Shown here piece after piece: positions 18,194 through 30,951 of a DNA stretch of 64,000 bases (the first letter of the stretch is position 1; the number at the start of each line of letters is the position of its first letter). Source of the stretch: Botryococcus braunii (lineage: Eukaryota > Chlorophyta > Trebouxiophyceae); NCBI GenBank assembly GCA_002005505.1, contig KV908674.1, forward strand, positions 1 through 64,000, read 5' to 3'. The notes under the pieces were generated by a model. That model saw only the letters and a program-made list of their open reading frames with translations. It had not been told where the DNA came from and did not search any database. The position numbers and the translations under genes were made by a program.

Positions 18194-18638
18194 CTGGACA
18201 TTTCCCTTACCCCCTAGCCTAGGCGCACATGTGGTGCACATGTCGTACGAGCAACGCGAGTACGCACGTGCCTGGCGTCTAGCCTTGGCTTCCTAGCCGT
18301 CGGATTCCATTGGATAGTTATGGACGTTACTCTCATAGTAGGATTCTAGGATATTTTCTAGATACTATTGTAGAGGTTTGGTGGACTAGTGCGCTACCAT
18401 TGGAGGAACGTGAACACACGATCACGAACCACGGGAAGGAACGGATAGAGACGTAAGCCACGGGAAGACACGCACTCAGGTAATTTGGAAGCTTAGTAGA
18501 CCACAAGTAGGGAGTGGAAGCTCCGTGAGGTGGGGGTTACTTGTAATTGGAAAGAGCGTCCAACTTGTCGGCCATCCGGCCTTGTCTCTCTCTCTCTCAC
18601 AATTTGGAAATTCTCTCTAACTTGTGCATTCTACGACA
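18194..18638 (+). repeat. TyA-1 5' LTR, remainder
   Basis: Continues 12111-12140 after the CATTT duplication; ends ACGACA. Contains a short CT microsatellite that varies between TyA LTRs. Confidence 0.93.
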
Positions 18639-18640
18639 TC

Positions 18641-18652
18641 TGGTATCGGCGA
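18641..18652 (+). promoter_or_regulatory. TyA-1 primer-binding site
   Basis: TGGTATCGGCGA, two bases after the LTR. The same 12-mer occurs at the PBS of TyA-2, TyA-3, TyC, TyD and TyE. TGGTATC fits the 3' end of initiator Met tRNA; the following bases do not match the usual plant sequence, so the primer tRNA is uncertain. Confidence 0.75.
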
Positions 18653-18756
18653 GATGCCGAATTGTTCTCTGCAAGTCTTTCGCGTGGTGGAAGGAGGAAA
18701 GTCGTAGGAGGGAGATCGTTCGATGGAAGGTCCTAACTCTCATATGTGGGCCGTAG

Positions 18757-19328
18757 ATGTCACCGCCCTCTTCTGGGAAGTTTAAAAACCTTTATTCGGA
18801 AGAAAGAGAATTTTTGGAAGCGTTGGAAAGCTCAGGGGAGCTGGTAGAGGACTTGATGGAGGGGGCATCTCGCGATCCGTCGCCCGCTCCGTCCACACCA
18901 AAGACAAAGAAGATCAAGTTAACCAATAAAATAAAGGAGCAGTTATTTTTGGAATTTAAGGAAAAGCTTCTTGCCGAAAGGCAAGTTGGAGGGGATGGGG
19001 TGGAGGAGACTCCTCGCCCTAGTGGACAAGTAAGAGCAACTCCTCCTTCTTTGTTTTCGGGAAAGAGGGGATCTTTTTGCTATTTTGCAAGGGAGTTGGA
19101 AGGCTATGCAAAACTAACCAATGTGCCTGCAGGAAAGTGGGTGGCCTTGGGAGTGCAATTGATGGAAGAAAGACCCACAAAAGTTTGGGACACACATGTA
19201 AGGAAACTAGAAAAGGAAGGGATACATGAGCATACATTGGAAAGGAAGGATTTTAAAACTTTTATGGTTAAAAGATATGATTCCACAGACACAGTGGCCA
19301 TTGCCAGGGCAAAATTAGACAAAGTCTT
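18757..19328 (+). CDS. gag: TyA-1 gag, N-terminal part
   Basis: First 190 codons of TyA gag from ATG, matching TyA-2 gag (35940-37181) with a few substitutions (for example LYSEER for LSSEER). Acidic start (EEREFLEALESSGELVEDLMEG), then Lys-rich, then capsid (FARELEGYAKLTNVPAGKWVALG, KDFKTFMVKRYDSTDTVA). Interrupted inside codon 191 by TyC-1, with GTCTT duplicated at 19324-19328 and 25189-25193. Continues in frame at 25194. Confidence 0.92.
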
Positions 19329-19589
19329 TGTAGCATTTCCTAGGGTATAATGCTCTAGTATGGTCCTTGGCATTGCTCTTTGACTTGCCATGTGATCTGG
19401 ATTCGCAGTACAACCTCGCTCAAGTAGTTCGCTCGGTTGCCCGACTACGCGTCTGTGGCAGTACAGTATAATTCAATCCACCCTGGGTTTAAGAGTACGC
19501 TTGCGAATCAATCATGTAACACTCTTTCGTTGCACACCACGAACGTCTCACTGTCTCATAAAAACCTCTTCCGCTTAGTTAACGCTACA
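19329..19589 (+). repeat. TyC-1 5' LTR (261 bp)
   Basis: Ends AACGCTACA, one base before TGGTATCGGCGAC. Confidence 0.95.
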
Positions 19590-19590
19590 G

Positions 19591-19603
19591 TGGTATCGGC
19601 GAC
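19591..19603 (+). promoter_or_regulatory. TyC-1 primer-binding site
   Basis: TGGTATCGGCGAC, one base after the LTR; same core as the TyA and TyD PBS. Confidence 0.75.
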
Positions 19604-19659
19604 AAGGATTAGTTCCTTGTCGTTCGTTCGTGGTGCGTTTCTTTTCCTTTCGGATTGTG

Positions 19660-20217
19660 ATGTCTCGGCATCCTCGTTCGGGTTCAAGGGCTCGTGCACC
19701 TAGTCCTGGCATCGCGGAGCCAGATCCATCCATAGATCTTCTTGCTTATGTATATGTAGATCGTTCATGGGTAGATCCTCGTTGTATGCTTAGGCGTTTG
19801 GTAGATATCGGTGCCCTGCTCGAAGGAGCCGTTGCATTAAGATCTAGTGTTCCGTCGCATTCCCCTCCAGCTGATACCGCTCAGAGCATTTCAGAGGGAC
19901 TTGAGATGTTAATTCAGTGCTCTCTCGCGCAACCTGCACCTGTGGTCGTGCCGCAGCCCATACCAACGGCAACTCCGGCATCGGCTACAGCCTCGTCAGG
20001 TTCAGGGAAGCCCTCGCTCAAGTTGCCAGACCCATCTGTATTCGAGGGAGATCCAATAAAGTTGGATCCTTGGCTTATGCAGACTGAAATGTTTTTGGGG
20101 ACCTACGATGTAGGCTTGTCATCCGCTCGGTCCGTGGAGGTGGCTACGACGTTCTTCCGTTGCTTCCAATTACACCTTGAGTTGAGGAAGCACTTTTACA
20201 AATCAAATACAACTTGA
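19660..20217 (+). pseudogene. gag: TyC-1 gag with capsid and zinc knuckle deleted
   Basis: ATG at 19660 (MSRHPRSGSRARAPSPG, as in TyC-2). The N-terminal Arg/Ser/Pro region and early capsid (KLDPWLMQTEMFLGTYDVGLSSARSVEVATTFFR) are present, then the frame jumps to CFQLHLELRK, which in TyC-2 lies after the zinc knuckle. About 145 codons containing the main capsid and the CCHC motif are missing. The frame itself stays open to the TGA. It cannot assemble a normal particle alone. Confidence 0.9.
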
Positions 20218-20263
20218 TTTGTTGGACTTCTTTGGTATTACAGCAGTGTGAGGCCTGTTTCAG

Positions 20264-23200
20264 ATGTCTGCCAACTGTTCAGTGACCCAGTATGGGATTC
20301 CTGTTTTGTATGGGCTTGGTAATCTGCAGGATTTCTTTCACAGTTGTTGCCATTCTTTCATGTCCCATATTGTGGATGGGCATGGTTTGTGTAGAGAGTT
20401 TCAGACATCCCCCCATGCCAGTGAGTTGATCAATCCTGTGTGCATGTATAAGAGAGATGCAGCTCCTCACCTTCTTTCTAGTGATGCTCATGTTGTCTTG
20501 TTTGTTGATGGTAGTAACAGGGAGTGTACTGTTAGCCAGCTTGTGTCACAGCTACTGCCAGGTACTAGATTGACTGTGCTCTCTTGCCTGAGCCACTGTG
20601 AACAGGTGCTGGAAGGGACTACACAACAACAACTCTCATGATGTATTGCTCTCGACTTCTGTTTTGGATGCACTGGGTCTTACTTCCACCTTTAAGAGCT
20701 CACCCCACTGCAGTTCCCATACAGGCTTGCCCTTATATCGTTGCCTGGTACAGACTGGTTGTCTCAGTGTGAAGGAGAAACCCCTGCCCGCAACTTCTTT
20801 TGACTCTTTTGTTCAGCTTGACAGTAGACACATTGTGAATAGTCTTGATCTTTCCTCCACTTGCATAGAGTTTGAGGGAATTCTTGCTAGTAGACCTGTC
20901 AGGATTTTGTTGGACAGTGGAGCCTCTGCAAATTTTATTGATGATAAACTTGTGCAGGAGCTTGCCCTTCCCACTGTGCCTTTGAGTTCACATGTTACTG
21001 TGAGAGTGGCTGATGGTAGGACATCTGTGGTAGGACATAGTGTGTCAACTGACCTAACTGTTGGGACCTTGGGTTTTGGAGTCACCTTCCTCCCTACTGA
21101 GTTGACCTACTATGATCTTGTCTTGGGCAAACCTTGGTTAACTGCTTTTAACCCAATTGTGAATTGGAAATTGAATGCTGTGTCTTTGGTTCATGCTAAT
21201 AAAACACATGTACTTTTGGGGTGTCAGAGGTCAGGCATGCCTGGGTATGTGATCTCATCCATGGAAGTGGAAGAGATGGTGAAGTTGGGTGAATCAGTGT
21301 ACATTATTCAACTGAATGCAGTGACTGACAATGTTTCAGATACTGATGCATACAATGTGCCAAAGTTGGAGCAGCTTTTGCAGGAATTTAAGGATGTACT
21401 GTCTGGACTTCCTGAAGGCCTCCCTCCTTCTCGTGCTGGAGACCACCACATCAGATTGGAGCCGGACGCAACTCCTCCAGCCTCCCGCATATATCCACTG
21501 TCTGGAGCCCAGCTTGCTGAGCTACGTGCACAGTTGCAGGAGCTCCTTGAGAGGGGGTTCATCCGCCCATCGACATCACCATTTGGTGCACCCATCTTAT
21601 TTGTTCCCAAAAAGGATGGTGGATGGCGTTTATGCATTGACTACAGGGCCTTCAATAGGATTACTGTTAGGAACCAACACCCATTGCCTAGGATTGATGA
21701 GATGTTCGAGCAATTGCATGGAAGTTGTGTATTTTCTAAGCTAGACCTTGCCTCTGGATATCATCAGATACGTATGCATGATGACAGCATAGAAAAGACT
21801 GCTTTTAAAACCCGTTATGGTCATTATGAGTTCACTGTTATGCCTTTTGGGTTAACCAATGCACCTGCCACCTTTCAGTCTGTGATGAACTCTATCTTGT
21901 CTCCCTTCCTTGATAGATTTGTTCTGGTGTACCTAGACGATATCCTCATATATTCTAAATCTGTTGCAGAGCATATGGAGCATTTGAGGACAGTCTTGTC
22001 AGTGCTCAGGGAACATAAATTTTATTGCAAAAGGTCTAAGTGTGATTTTGTTGCTAAGCAGGTGGAATACCTTGGACACCTGTTGACACCTCATGGGATT
22101 ATGGTGGATCCTAGGAAGGTTGTAGCCATTCAGGATTGGCCCACTCCTTTGAATGTGTCACAGTTGAGAGGGTTTCTAGGTCTTACTCAATATTATGATA
22201 CTTTTATGAACCGTTTTGCAGATGTTGCCTATCCTCTTACTGAGTTGCTCAAAAAGGATGTGCCTTGGACCTGGGAGGGACCCCAGCGGGAAGCCTTTGT
22301 AGCATTGAAAGATCTTGTTTCTACTCCTCCTTGCCTTTTGATGGCTTGATTTAGATAAACCTTTTGTTGTGCATGTAGATGCCTCAGGTTTTGCTGTTGG
22401 TGCTGTGTTGCAGCAGGATCAAGGAAAGGGACTGCAACCCGTTGCCTTCGAGTCCAGGAAACTCCAACCCCCTGAGAGGAAGTTAGCACCATATGACAGA
22501 GAGTTGGTTGCTCTTGTTCATGCCTTGCTTAAATGGAAGCATTTGTTGCTGGGTGCTAAGTTTACTGTACACACTGACCAGCAAGCACTTGAGTATTTAT
22601 TGAGTGCTCCTGTTAGGACTAGTAGGCAGGAAAGATGGCTTACTGAAATCATGAGATTCATGCCTGATATTAAATATGTGAAGGGCACTGTCAATGTTGT
22701 TGCAGATGCTTTGTCTAGGCGTGTTGATTTGGCAGTAATGCATGTCTCCTCTGTTTCTGTCTCGTCCCTCCTACCAGAAATTGCTTTGCTGTGTGTTTCT
22801 GATCCCACAATTGCTAAACTTGTGGAAGAAGGTGTTTTGGTGATGAGAGACACTGTACCTTATTCGGTGCAGTCAGGTAGAGTGTATGTCCCTGATGCAT
22901 TGCGAGAGAAGGTACTGAGAGAGTGTCATGCCACCCCCTTTTCTGGCCATCTTGGGATTAACAAGATGTATGAATTAGTGTGCAGGGAATTTTGGTGGCC
23001 ACGTCTCAGCTCATCAGTCAGGGACTTTTGCAGGCCTTGTGACACCTGCCAGCGCACTAAGGGGACTGGAGCCGTACCTTATGTTCTACTTCAGCCACTG
23101 CCTATTCCGGATGGACCTTGGCAGAGCATTTCCCTTGACTTAGTGACTGATTTACCTGTCTGCTGTGGGTTTGACTCTATTGTGGTATTTGTGGATAGGT

Positions 23201-24171
23201 TTTTTAAGTTGTGTGTCTTGGCTGCATGCACTAAAACCATCACTGCACCTCAACTTGCACAACTGTTTGTTGACAGGGTCTTTGTGAGATTTGGAATGCC
23301 TACCTCCATTGTGAGTGATAGAGATCCAAGGTTCACTAGCCATTTTTGGAAGGCCTTTGTGAAAATATTGGGTACTGAGATTGCTATGTCTACTGCTTAC
23401 CACCCTCAGACGGATGGGCAGACTGAGAGAATGAACAGGACCATGGAAGACATGCTGAGAGGGTTTGTGGGTCCCAGGCAGGATGACTGGTACAAGTATT
23501 TGAGTATGGTGGAGTTTGCATATAATAACTCACTTCAGGCTTCAACACTGCAGACACCCTTCTTCCTGAATCATGGGCGCCATCCCCTTACTCCCTTGTC
23601 TTCTGCTGTTCCCTCACGTTCTGTGAATCCTGCCGTTTCTGAATGGGTTGAGGGGCTGCAGACTGCCTTAAAGAGTGCCAAATCTAATCTTGCCTCTGCA
23701 CAGTAACGGCAGAAATCTTATGCAGATAGAAAGAGACGAGACCACCCTTTCAAGGTGGGGGACAAGGTGTTGTTGGCTGCAAGGAAAAACCAGCTTTCAC
23801 CTGGGCTCTCGTCAAAGTTATCAGCTAAGTATTTTGGGCCCTTTACTATTGCTGCAGCAGTTGGTTCTCGAGCTTTTAGACTCGTCTTGCCTGAGACTGT
23901 AAATATTCATCCTGTGTTTCATGTTTCCCAGCTGAAGCCTTATGTGTCTTCATCTGTACCAGTTACTGTTACTTCACCACCTCCTTTGTATGCAGACAAG
24001 CGTGGCGGCGTTTATGAAGTGGAGGCCATCATAGCTAAGAAGAAAGTTGGAAAGTCTTTGCGCTACTTAGTCAAATGGAAAGGCTACGATGAGACTGAGA
24101 ATACTTGGGAGCCTCTTGCCCATGTTCGCCATCTGGCTGATGACGTGGCAGCTGCCCCAGTCCTTTCTTAA
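20264..24171 (+). pseudogene. pol: TyC-1 pol (Cys-rich domain, protease, RT, RNase H, integrase, chromodomain)
   Basis: ATG 46 nt after the gag stop, in another frame. A Cys/His-rich region of about 210 residues precedes the protease (LLDSGAS near 20910). RT has [26 protein letters not shown] and YLDD near 21929; RNase H (HVDASGFAVGAVL, HTDQQALEYLL); H2C2 and integrase (SDRDPRFTSHFW, TDGQTERMNRTMEDML); chromodomain YEVEAI...RYLVKWKGYDETENTWEPL. Breaks: +1 near 20632, +1 near 22347 (extra T after LLMA), TAA at 23704-23706 in the integrase C-terminus. The rest is open, so damage is slight. Confidence 0.93.
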
Positions 24172-24927
24172 GTCCCACTTGCGGGCATCCCTTGATTAAG
24201 CCATTTGCGGCTTGAGACTTTTCCAACCACTTGCGGCTGATGACCCTTGGAGCTTCAACACCAGCCAGCTTGGATCTGGGAGGGAGGGAGGGTGGAAGGG
24301 TCTGGGAGGGGGATTCGTGAATTGGGACTTGCATGCATGTCTCTTGGTTATATGTTTTGCATGGGTTATGTTTCCTTACCCACGGCTCCACTTTGTGATG
24401 CACTTGCTGTTGCAGTGTAGCTGCAAATTGTAGTTCTGTGTCTGCATGACTTGCTTGGTATCTTACCCATGAGATACACCGTGTGGTAGTTAGTCGTGTG
24501 TAGCTTGCTGCTCTAGACGATATGCCTTATGCCTTTAGTTGGAAAGCCACCTCAAGCGAAGGTTACACTGCAGTGCAGGGTAACTGGACCTAAGGTTTGG
24601 ACAAGTGCTAGTCTAATGACTCAACCTAATTGTTTCATCACTGGTGTGAGTGCTGTCTAGGGAGTTCGTCCCCTAAGTTAGAGGATCCGCCTTGCAGACG
24701 ATAGTCCTTAGAATGTTAAGGTATTCGAGCATTGAGCAGATGAGTCCCTCGTCTGTGTCGTGCTAACTTGCTTTGTGGACTTCATCCTCTGACTTGCGTT
24801 GTTTCGTAACTATAGGAGGTGTGATTGTCTATAGTTGCAGTAAGCAGGGTTCGTGATGCCCCTGTCTTACGTTTGTGGCCCCATTGCCATAAACAACATC
24901 TCATAGCTTATGCCAAGGGGGAGGGCA
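24172..24927 (+). other. TyC-1 3' untranslated region
   Basis: About 750 bp without supported genes, ending in the purine-rich AAGGGGGAGGGCA before the LTR. Short direct repeats of TTGCGGCTGA/TTGCGGCTTG type occur near 24205-24240. Confidence 0.75.
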
Positions 24928-25188
24928 TGTAGCATTTCCTAGGGTATAATGCTCTAGTATGGTCCTTGGCATTGCTCTTTGACTTGCCATGTGATCTGGA
25001 TTCGCAGTACAACCTCGCTCAAGTAGTTCGCTCGGTTGCCCGACTACGCGTCTGTGGCAGTACAGTATAATTCAATCCACCCTGGGTTTAAGAGTACGCT
25101 TGCGAATCAATCATGTAACACTCTTTCATTGCACACCACGAACGTCTCACTGTCTCATAAAAACCTCTTCCGCTTAGTTAACGCTACA
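24928..25188 (+). repeat. TyC-1 3' LTR (261 bp)
   Basis: One difference by eye from 19329-19589. Followed by GTCTT and the rest of TyA-1 gag. Confidence 0.95.
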
Positions 25189-25193
25189 GTCTT

Positions 25194-25860
25194 TCAAGGA
25201 AATGAGACTGTCGAGAGATATATTGAAAGATTTATGTCTCTCTTAGCAGATGTAGAGGTTGACTATCAAATAGCCATGCAAGACCAGTTACATCTTTTTA
25301 CCAAGGGTCTTAATACTCCTCTCAAACTTGCATGCACTGTGAACCCTGCAACAGGCAGTCCTTTCACTGATCTGGAAGACATTTGCACTTATGTTGTTAA
25401 ATATGAGGCAAGTCTCAAAAGCACATATGTGGATGCACAGGGACCCAAGAGGAAGAGGGTCTACACCCAGACACCTCAAGTGGCAGCAGGAGTGGTGGAA
25501 CAACAGCCCCCTGCACCACCTTCCTTGGGTTTGGTGGGAGCACCCCCTTTTGGGTCCGGGAGAAAAATTGATTCAAGAACCTCTATTCCAAAGGATAGGG
25601 AATGCTATTTTTGTCATAAACTAGGCCACGAGTCATGGCAGTGTGTTGCTAAAAAGCAATATCTAGCTGCCAAAGCTCAAGCTAGTGGGCACACCCCATC
25701 AAATTTCCAGCCTGGATTCTATCCGAGGCGAGGAAACAATCAACCAGTGGCAGCACCACTGCAAGGTGTTTCACCTCCCTCACACATTGGGCCTAAGGGA
25801 TTTAACAAGGGAAAACATTGGAAAGGGAAAGGGAAGGGCAAGGGCCCTAAACAAGATTAA
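25194..25860 (+). CDS. gag: TyA-1 gag, C-terminal part
   Basis: Continues 18757-19328 in frame after the duplication. Remaining capsid (QGNETVERYIERFMSLLADV, LFTKGLNTPLKL), zinc knuckle CYFCHKLGHESWQC, and a Gly/Lys-rich basic tail ending KGPKQD. TAA at 25858-25860. Close to TyA-2 and TyA-3 gag. Confidence 0.92.
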
Positions 25861-25862
25861 CC

Positions 25863-28800
25863 ATGAATGAAATTTGTTTTTCATATTTAACTTTTCTTGT
25901 TCAGAAGTCCTTGGGAAGTTGGAATACACCTCTGATTGTTCCTGGCAAACACAAAGCTGAGACTTGTATTGAATCTTTTCTTGCTGAACGAAAGGAAAAT
26001 TCACAAGTCAGTGCATGCTTTGTGATAGGCCAGAAGGTGTGGAAAAGTAGGAGTTTCTTTTTGCGGTTACGCTCTCGCGCAAACCTGAAAATTCTTGCTA
26101 GGGGCGCAAAAGGGGAATGCTTTTCTTTTCAAGGGCAGCAATGTACATTTTTTTTTCCTTTGTTTTAGCTTATGCAGCACCCAAAGCATCTTGTCAGTTG
26201 GGTTCAACGTCAAGTGCTGCACCTCTTAACCTCACATTTCCTGTCATGGCAAGGGGACAACAATGTAAAGCTTTAATGGACACCGGGGCCACACACTCTT
26301 TTGTCCGGGAAAAAGTTTTGCAAGGTTTGAGGTATAACAAGAGGACTTCACCCGTCACACTTGCTGATGGGACAGTAACACACACAAATGGGAAAGTGGA
26401 TTTGAGTGTCCGGTTTGCTCCATCTATCATTACGAGACACTCCTTTCTTGTGTGTGACTCAATAATGGAAGGAATTGACATTATTTTGGGACAGGATTGG
26501 CTAGCACCACGACATGCTAATGTTAATGTGAGAGCTGGCAAGGCTCATATTAGACACAATAACAAATGGGTCTTGTTAAACAAACATGGCAAAGGCTTGG
26601 GAAAGAAGTTGGGATGGGGAATCAAATTAGGAAACACCAGGAAAGGGAAACGGGATCATTGGAAAACCTGCTTGTTCAATGTCATGGCCAAGGATGAACA
26701 TGTTAATTGGGATGAACAGGAAGAGATGCCACCTTTGGTGGACATGGACGACCCCTCGACGGAGTCATCCGGGACTTCCTTACACAACTCTGCGCCGGGG
26801 GATACCTCGGGCACGGCCCCGGATATGGAGAGTTGCCTAGAAGTGGAGAAGGAAATGGAAGAGGAAGAGGAAAGGGAAGAGGAAAAGGAAGAGGAAGAGG
26901 GAGAATCCGAGGTCACCACGGGTAAGCCTTCGGACCCTCTAGAGGAAATTTGTGCTAAAAAGCCTGAGCGGCTAGCACACTTGCTCCGGGAGTACAAGGA
27001 CATTTTTCCAAATGGGCTACCTGGACTACCCCCACACCGACAAGTCTATCACACTATTAATGTGCAGGAATGTGTAACTCCTCCAAACCGTCCTGCTTAC
27101 CGCTTGTCCGTGGAAGAAACTGAGGAATGTGAGCGAACTGTGGATGAACTACTTTCTAAGGGACACATACGCCCCTCATGTTCACCATATGCTTCACCGG
27201 TCTTGTTTGTGAGGAAGAAGGAGGGCACATACCGAATGGTTATAGACTATAGGGCATTAAATAAATCACCATTCATGATAGGTACCCTCTCCCTCGCATA
27301 GACGACTTGCTTGATAAACTTAAAGGTGCTAAGATTTTCTCAAGTCTGGACCTCCTCAGTGGTTATCATCAAGTAAGGCTAAAGGAGGAAGACATTCCTA
27401 AAACAGCGTTTCGTACACCCTTTGGGCTGTATGAGTTCTTAGTGCTTCCTTTTGGACTCACCAACGCCCCCGCTACCTTTCAACGCCTAATGAATGAAAT
27501 CTTTCATGATTTCATAAGGGAAGGGTTTGTGGTAGTGTACCTTGACGATGTTCTAATTTTCAGTCGGGATGAAGAGGAGCATTATGCTCATCTTCGGAAG
27601 GTGTTCCAACGCCTTCGGGAAAAGGAATTGTTTGCAAAACTTGCCAAATGTGAATTCTTATGCTCAGAACTCAAATACCTCGGGCATATCATTGGCAAGG
27701 ATGGACTGAAAGTGGACCCCCAAAAGGTGGAGGTAGTCAAGGATTGGCCCACACCCCAAAACGTCACCGACGTGCGTAGATTTTTGGGGCTTGCAAATTA
27801 TTTTCGAAAATATATTCAGGGGTTCAGCTCACTTGCTGCTCCTTTGACTAAACTGTCCAGTAGCAAAAGTTCTTGGACTTGGGGAAAGGAGCAAGATGAG
27901 GCCCTTGCGGCTCTCAAGGATGCATTAATACAGGCACCCATACTATCACTGCCAGACCTTCGTAAACCCTTCCAGGTAATTTGTGATGCGAGTGATTTTG
28001 GGGTTGGCGCTGTACTATTGCAGGAAGGTCGAGTCATTGCTTATTACAGTAAGAAGCTCAATAGTGCAGAAAGGAACTATTCTGCAACTGAGAGGGAGTT
28101 ACTTGCTGTAGTGTATGCCTTGACTGAATGGAGATGTTATGTCCTAGGGAAACAAGTCACTGTCACCACAGACCATAAGTGTAACACTTTTCTTCAGCAA
28201 CAGGTTGGTTTAAGCCCTCGGAGGGCACGGTGGGCTGAGAAGTTGCAGGAGTTCAACATTCTCTGGGTTTGGGAGCCTGGAAAGACTAACGTTGCGGATG
28301 CGTTGTCCAGGAACCCAGCCCTCCAGGGACAGCTCCAGGGACAACAGCAGCGCAACGTCTCCACGGAGCCCAACCCCGGGAAGGGGATCAATGCAACCTC
28401 GATGGATGGGGACGGGAGGGCCCGCTCGGGCTCCATCACCCTCGGGTCTGACGGGTGTGACACCTTCTTGGAATTGTTGAAGGGTGCTTACGCACATGAT
28501 TCGTGGTTGGGAACAAGGGCAAATAGGAGAAAAGTTCACTTTACGGACGGGGTTTGGGAATTTGGAAGGGAGGGAAGAAAATATGTGCCTGCATTTTATG
28601 AAGTCCGGGATAAGGAAGGTCCAATTGCTAGGAATCTGCGGCAGGACATATTGAAAGCTTTGCATGAACCTCCTTCTGTTGGTCATCCAGGCTTTGCGAA
28701 GATGTATGATCTAGTGAAGCGGGACTGGTGGTGGCCTGGAATGGCGGAGGATGTGCGGGAGTATGTGAAGTATTGTGATTCATGCCAGCGGGTGAAGGCC

Positions 28801-30021
28801 TCAAACCAGTTACCCGCAGGACTCTTACACCCTTTACAAATCCCCACAAGGAAATGGCAAAGCATCTCAATGGATTTCATCACGGGACTGCCTAAAAGCA
28901 AACACGGGCATAACGCAATATGGGTAGTGGTTGACAGGTTGAGCAAATGTACCCACTTTGCCCCTACCACTACCAATGCAGATGCTTATGAAGTTGCTGT
29001 TCTGATGAGGGATAAAGTATGGAAGTATCACGGTTTCCCTGAAGAAATTGTTTCGGACCGAGATCCTCGGTTTGTGAATAATTTCATGAACACACTTCTA
29101 AGTCTGACGGGGTGCAAGCCGGCTCGAACTACGGCATATCATCCTCAGTCAGATGGTCAAACGGAACGGGTGAATAGGATCTTGGAAGATTTTCTGAAAC
29201 ACTATGTCAAGGATAACCCAAAGGAGTGGGAGGATTACCTTTCAGTGGCGGAATTTGCCTACAACAACTCTTGGCAAACTTCCCTAAACTCCACACCCTT
29301 CAGGTTAACATATGGGCAAGATCCAAATATACCGTTTGCGGTGGGACACATGGAGGGCACTAAGGTGGATAGGGCTGATCTCTTCATGAGAAAAATGCAA
29401 GACAAAATCACCCTTGCAAGGAAGTGTTTGCGTGCAGCTCAAGACCGTCAGACGGCCTATGCCAACCGGCATAGGAGGGAGGCCATCTACCAGGAAGGGG
29501 ACTATGTCCTCCTTTCAACCCGTGCGGCCCCCACGCTAACTTCAAACAGATTCAGCAAGCTGCAGCCCAGGCACGTGGGACCCTTCAGGGTCATGGCGGT
29601 CACGCCCGACAACGTTAACTTCGTCACACTGGATCTTCCGGACCGGCTGGACATCCACCCCCGCATAAATGTCTGCTATTTGAAGCCATACTGGACACGT
29701 GAGGAGGCGCAGTCGCGTGGATACTGCCCCAAAAAAGTCATCACCAAAGCGGATGGCACCACTCACCTGGAGTGGGTAGTGGATGCACTAGTCGATCACC
29801 GGCTGTTGCACGACAAGGATGGGTTCTCCTACCATTTTGAGGATGGCACACCCTTTCTCGAGTACCTTGTAAAGTGGGCAGGCCATGGGGCCACAGAGGA
29901 CTCATGGGAATCTCAGGAGGCATTCGAGACCCATCCCGGGCTGGTTAATACCTATCATAGACTCCAGGGGCTCGCCCCGCCCATTTGGGACCAGGTGGCG
30001 CTGCGCGACACCTTCCCTTGA
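25863..30021 (+). pseudogene. pol: TyA-1 pol with two frameshifts
   Basis: ATG two nt after the gag stop. A pre-protease domain (SACFVIGQKVWKSRSFF...) runs to a T-run at 26148-26156, where the first frameshift lies (9 T against TTTCCTTTTT in TyA-2). Protease ALMDTGATHSF near 26275; Glu-rich linker near 26850-26910; RT begins and is broken by a one-A deletion near 27266 (ATAAATCACC against ATAAAATCACC). From 27307 the frame is open to 30021: YLDD near 27540, RNase H, H2C2 and integrase, and a chromodomain-like C-terminus (FLEYLVKWAGHGATEDSWES). All catalytic motifs survive. Confidence 0.93.
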
Positions 30022-30951
30022 ACGGGCCCCTCCGGACGGTTGTCCCCCTCATTCCACTTGTGGAGTTCCCACCTGGTGTCTGGGAATACATGGGACGGGA
30101 CCTATGGTAGGGACTGTATATCTTGTGTACTTTGGGACAAGGGACGGGGTAGGTTGCCTACCTCGGTATGTGTGGCATGAGGCCTCATACCGCTTCGATG
30201 CATTGAACTCGGGGTTCTGCATTCAGGGATAGGAATTGAAGTACACATGGCGCGCAACCGCAGTCTGCTTAACTAGCACTTGGGACGTGGGCTTGAAGTA
30301 CAGAAGTGACTTGGAACCCTTGGCTATGGGCTACTTGGAACCCTTGGATATGGACTACTTGGCATCTTGGGATGGATTTCTTTCTATGTACTATATGTGT
30401 ACCTTATGTGTACAGTATGTGTACAGTATGGACAATGTATCATAAAGAAACTGTGTTGTATGGATAGCCACTTTAGGGAAGCATTGTGGACTGAGCTACA
30501 CCTGTGTCATATTTATCTTGTTCGGATTGTTTATCGGTTGTGTCACAAGCATTGTATTGCTTTAATAAATAATAAATAGGGATGTGTCAATAAAGGCGGA
30601 CTTGGATAGTTCGAAAGGAATAAGGCGAACGTTCGTCGTAGTTCGCCGTAATTTATCGTAATTATAGTACCGTGTCGTATCGTATCGTACAGTATTGTAC
30701 TTAGGACTAAAATAAAGCACACCTAATAAATAAATAAAAACAAAAAAAAAAAAAAAATGGACGCTTTAGTCAATTGCTTGGGATGATAGGGGAATAACTT
30801 GGAGGCGGGGACCCTAATGTAACCCATTCGGCAAGGGTCTAACGGCGCTGGTGGATGGGCCGTTCGGTGACGACCATTCCCTTATAATTGTGGTCTACTG
30901 TATGTGTGTATGTGGCTGCATGAGGACATGCAGGAATTAAGGGGGGGATGA
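30022..30951 (+). other. TyA-1 3' untranslated region with repeats and poly(A) tract
   Basis: No supported gene. Holds tandem copies of a roughly 24-bp unit (ACTTGGAACCCTTGG... near 30308-30362; three copies in TyA-2), short GTGTACAGTAT repeats, ATAAA-rich sequence, an A-run near 30735-30757 whose length and interruptions differ in each TyA copy, and the polypurine tract TTAAGGGGGGGATGA. Confidence 0.75.

Larger units (their letters stand above)
19329..25188 (+). mobile_element. TyC-1, Ty3/gypsy chromovirus inserted in TyA-1 gag
   Basis: 5860 bp, TGTAGC...GCTACA, duplication GTCTT. The two 261-bp LTRs differ at one base by eye (G/A near 19529 and 25128). The gag is internally deleted and pol has two frameshifts and a stop, so it is very young but defective, probably moved by another copy's proteins. 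Confidence 0.95.
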
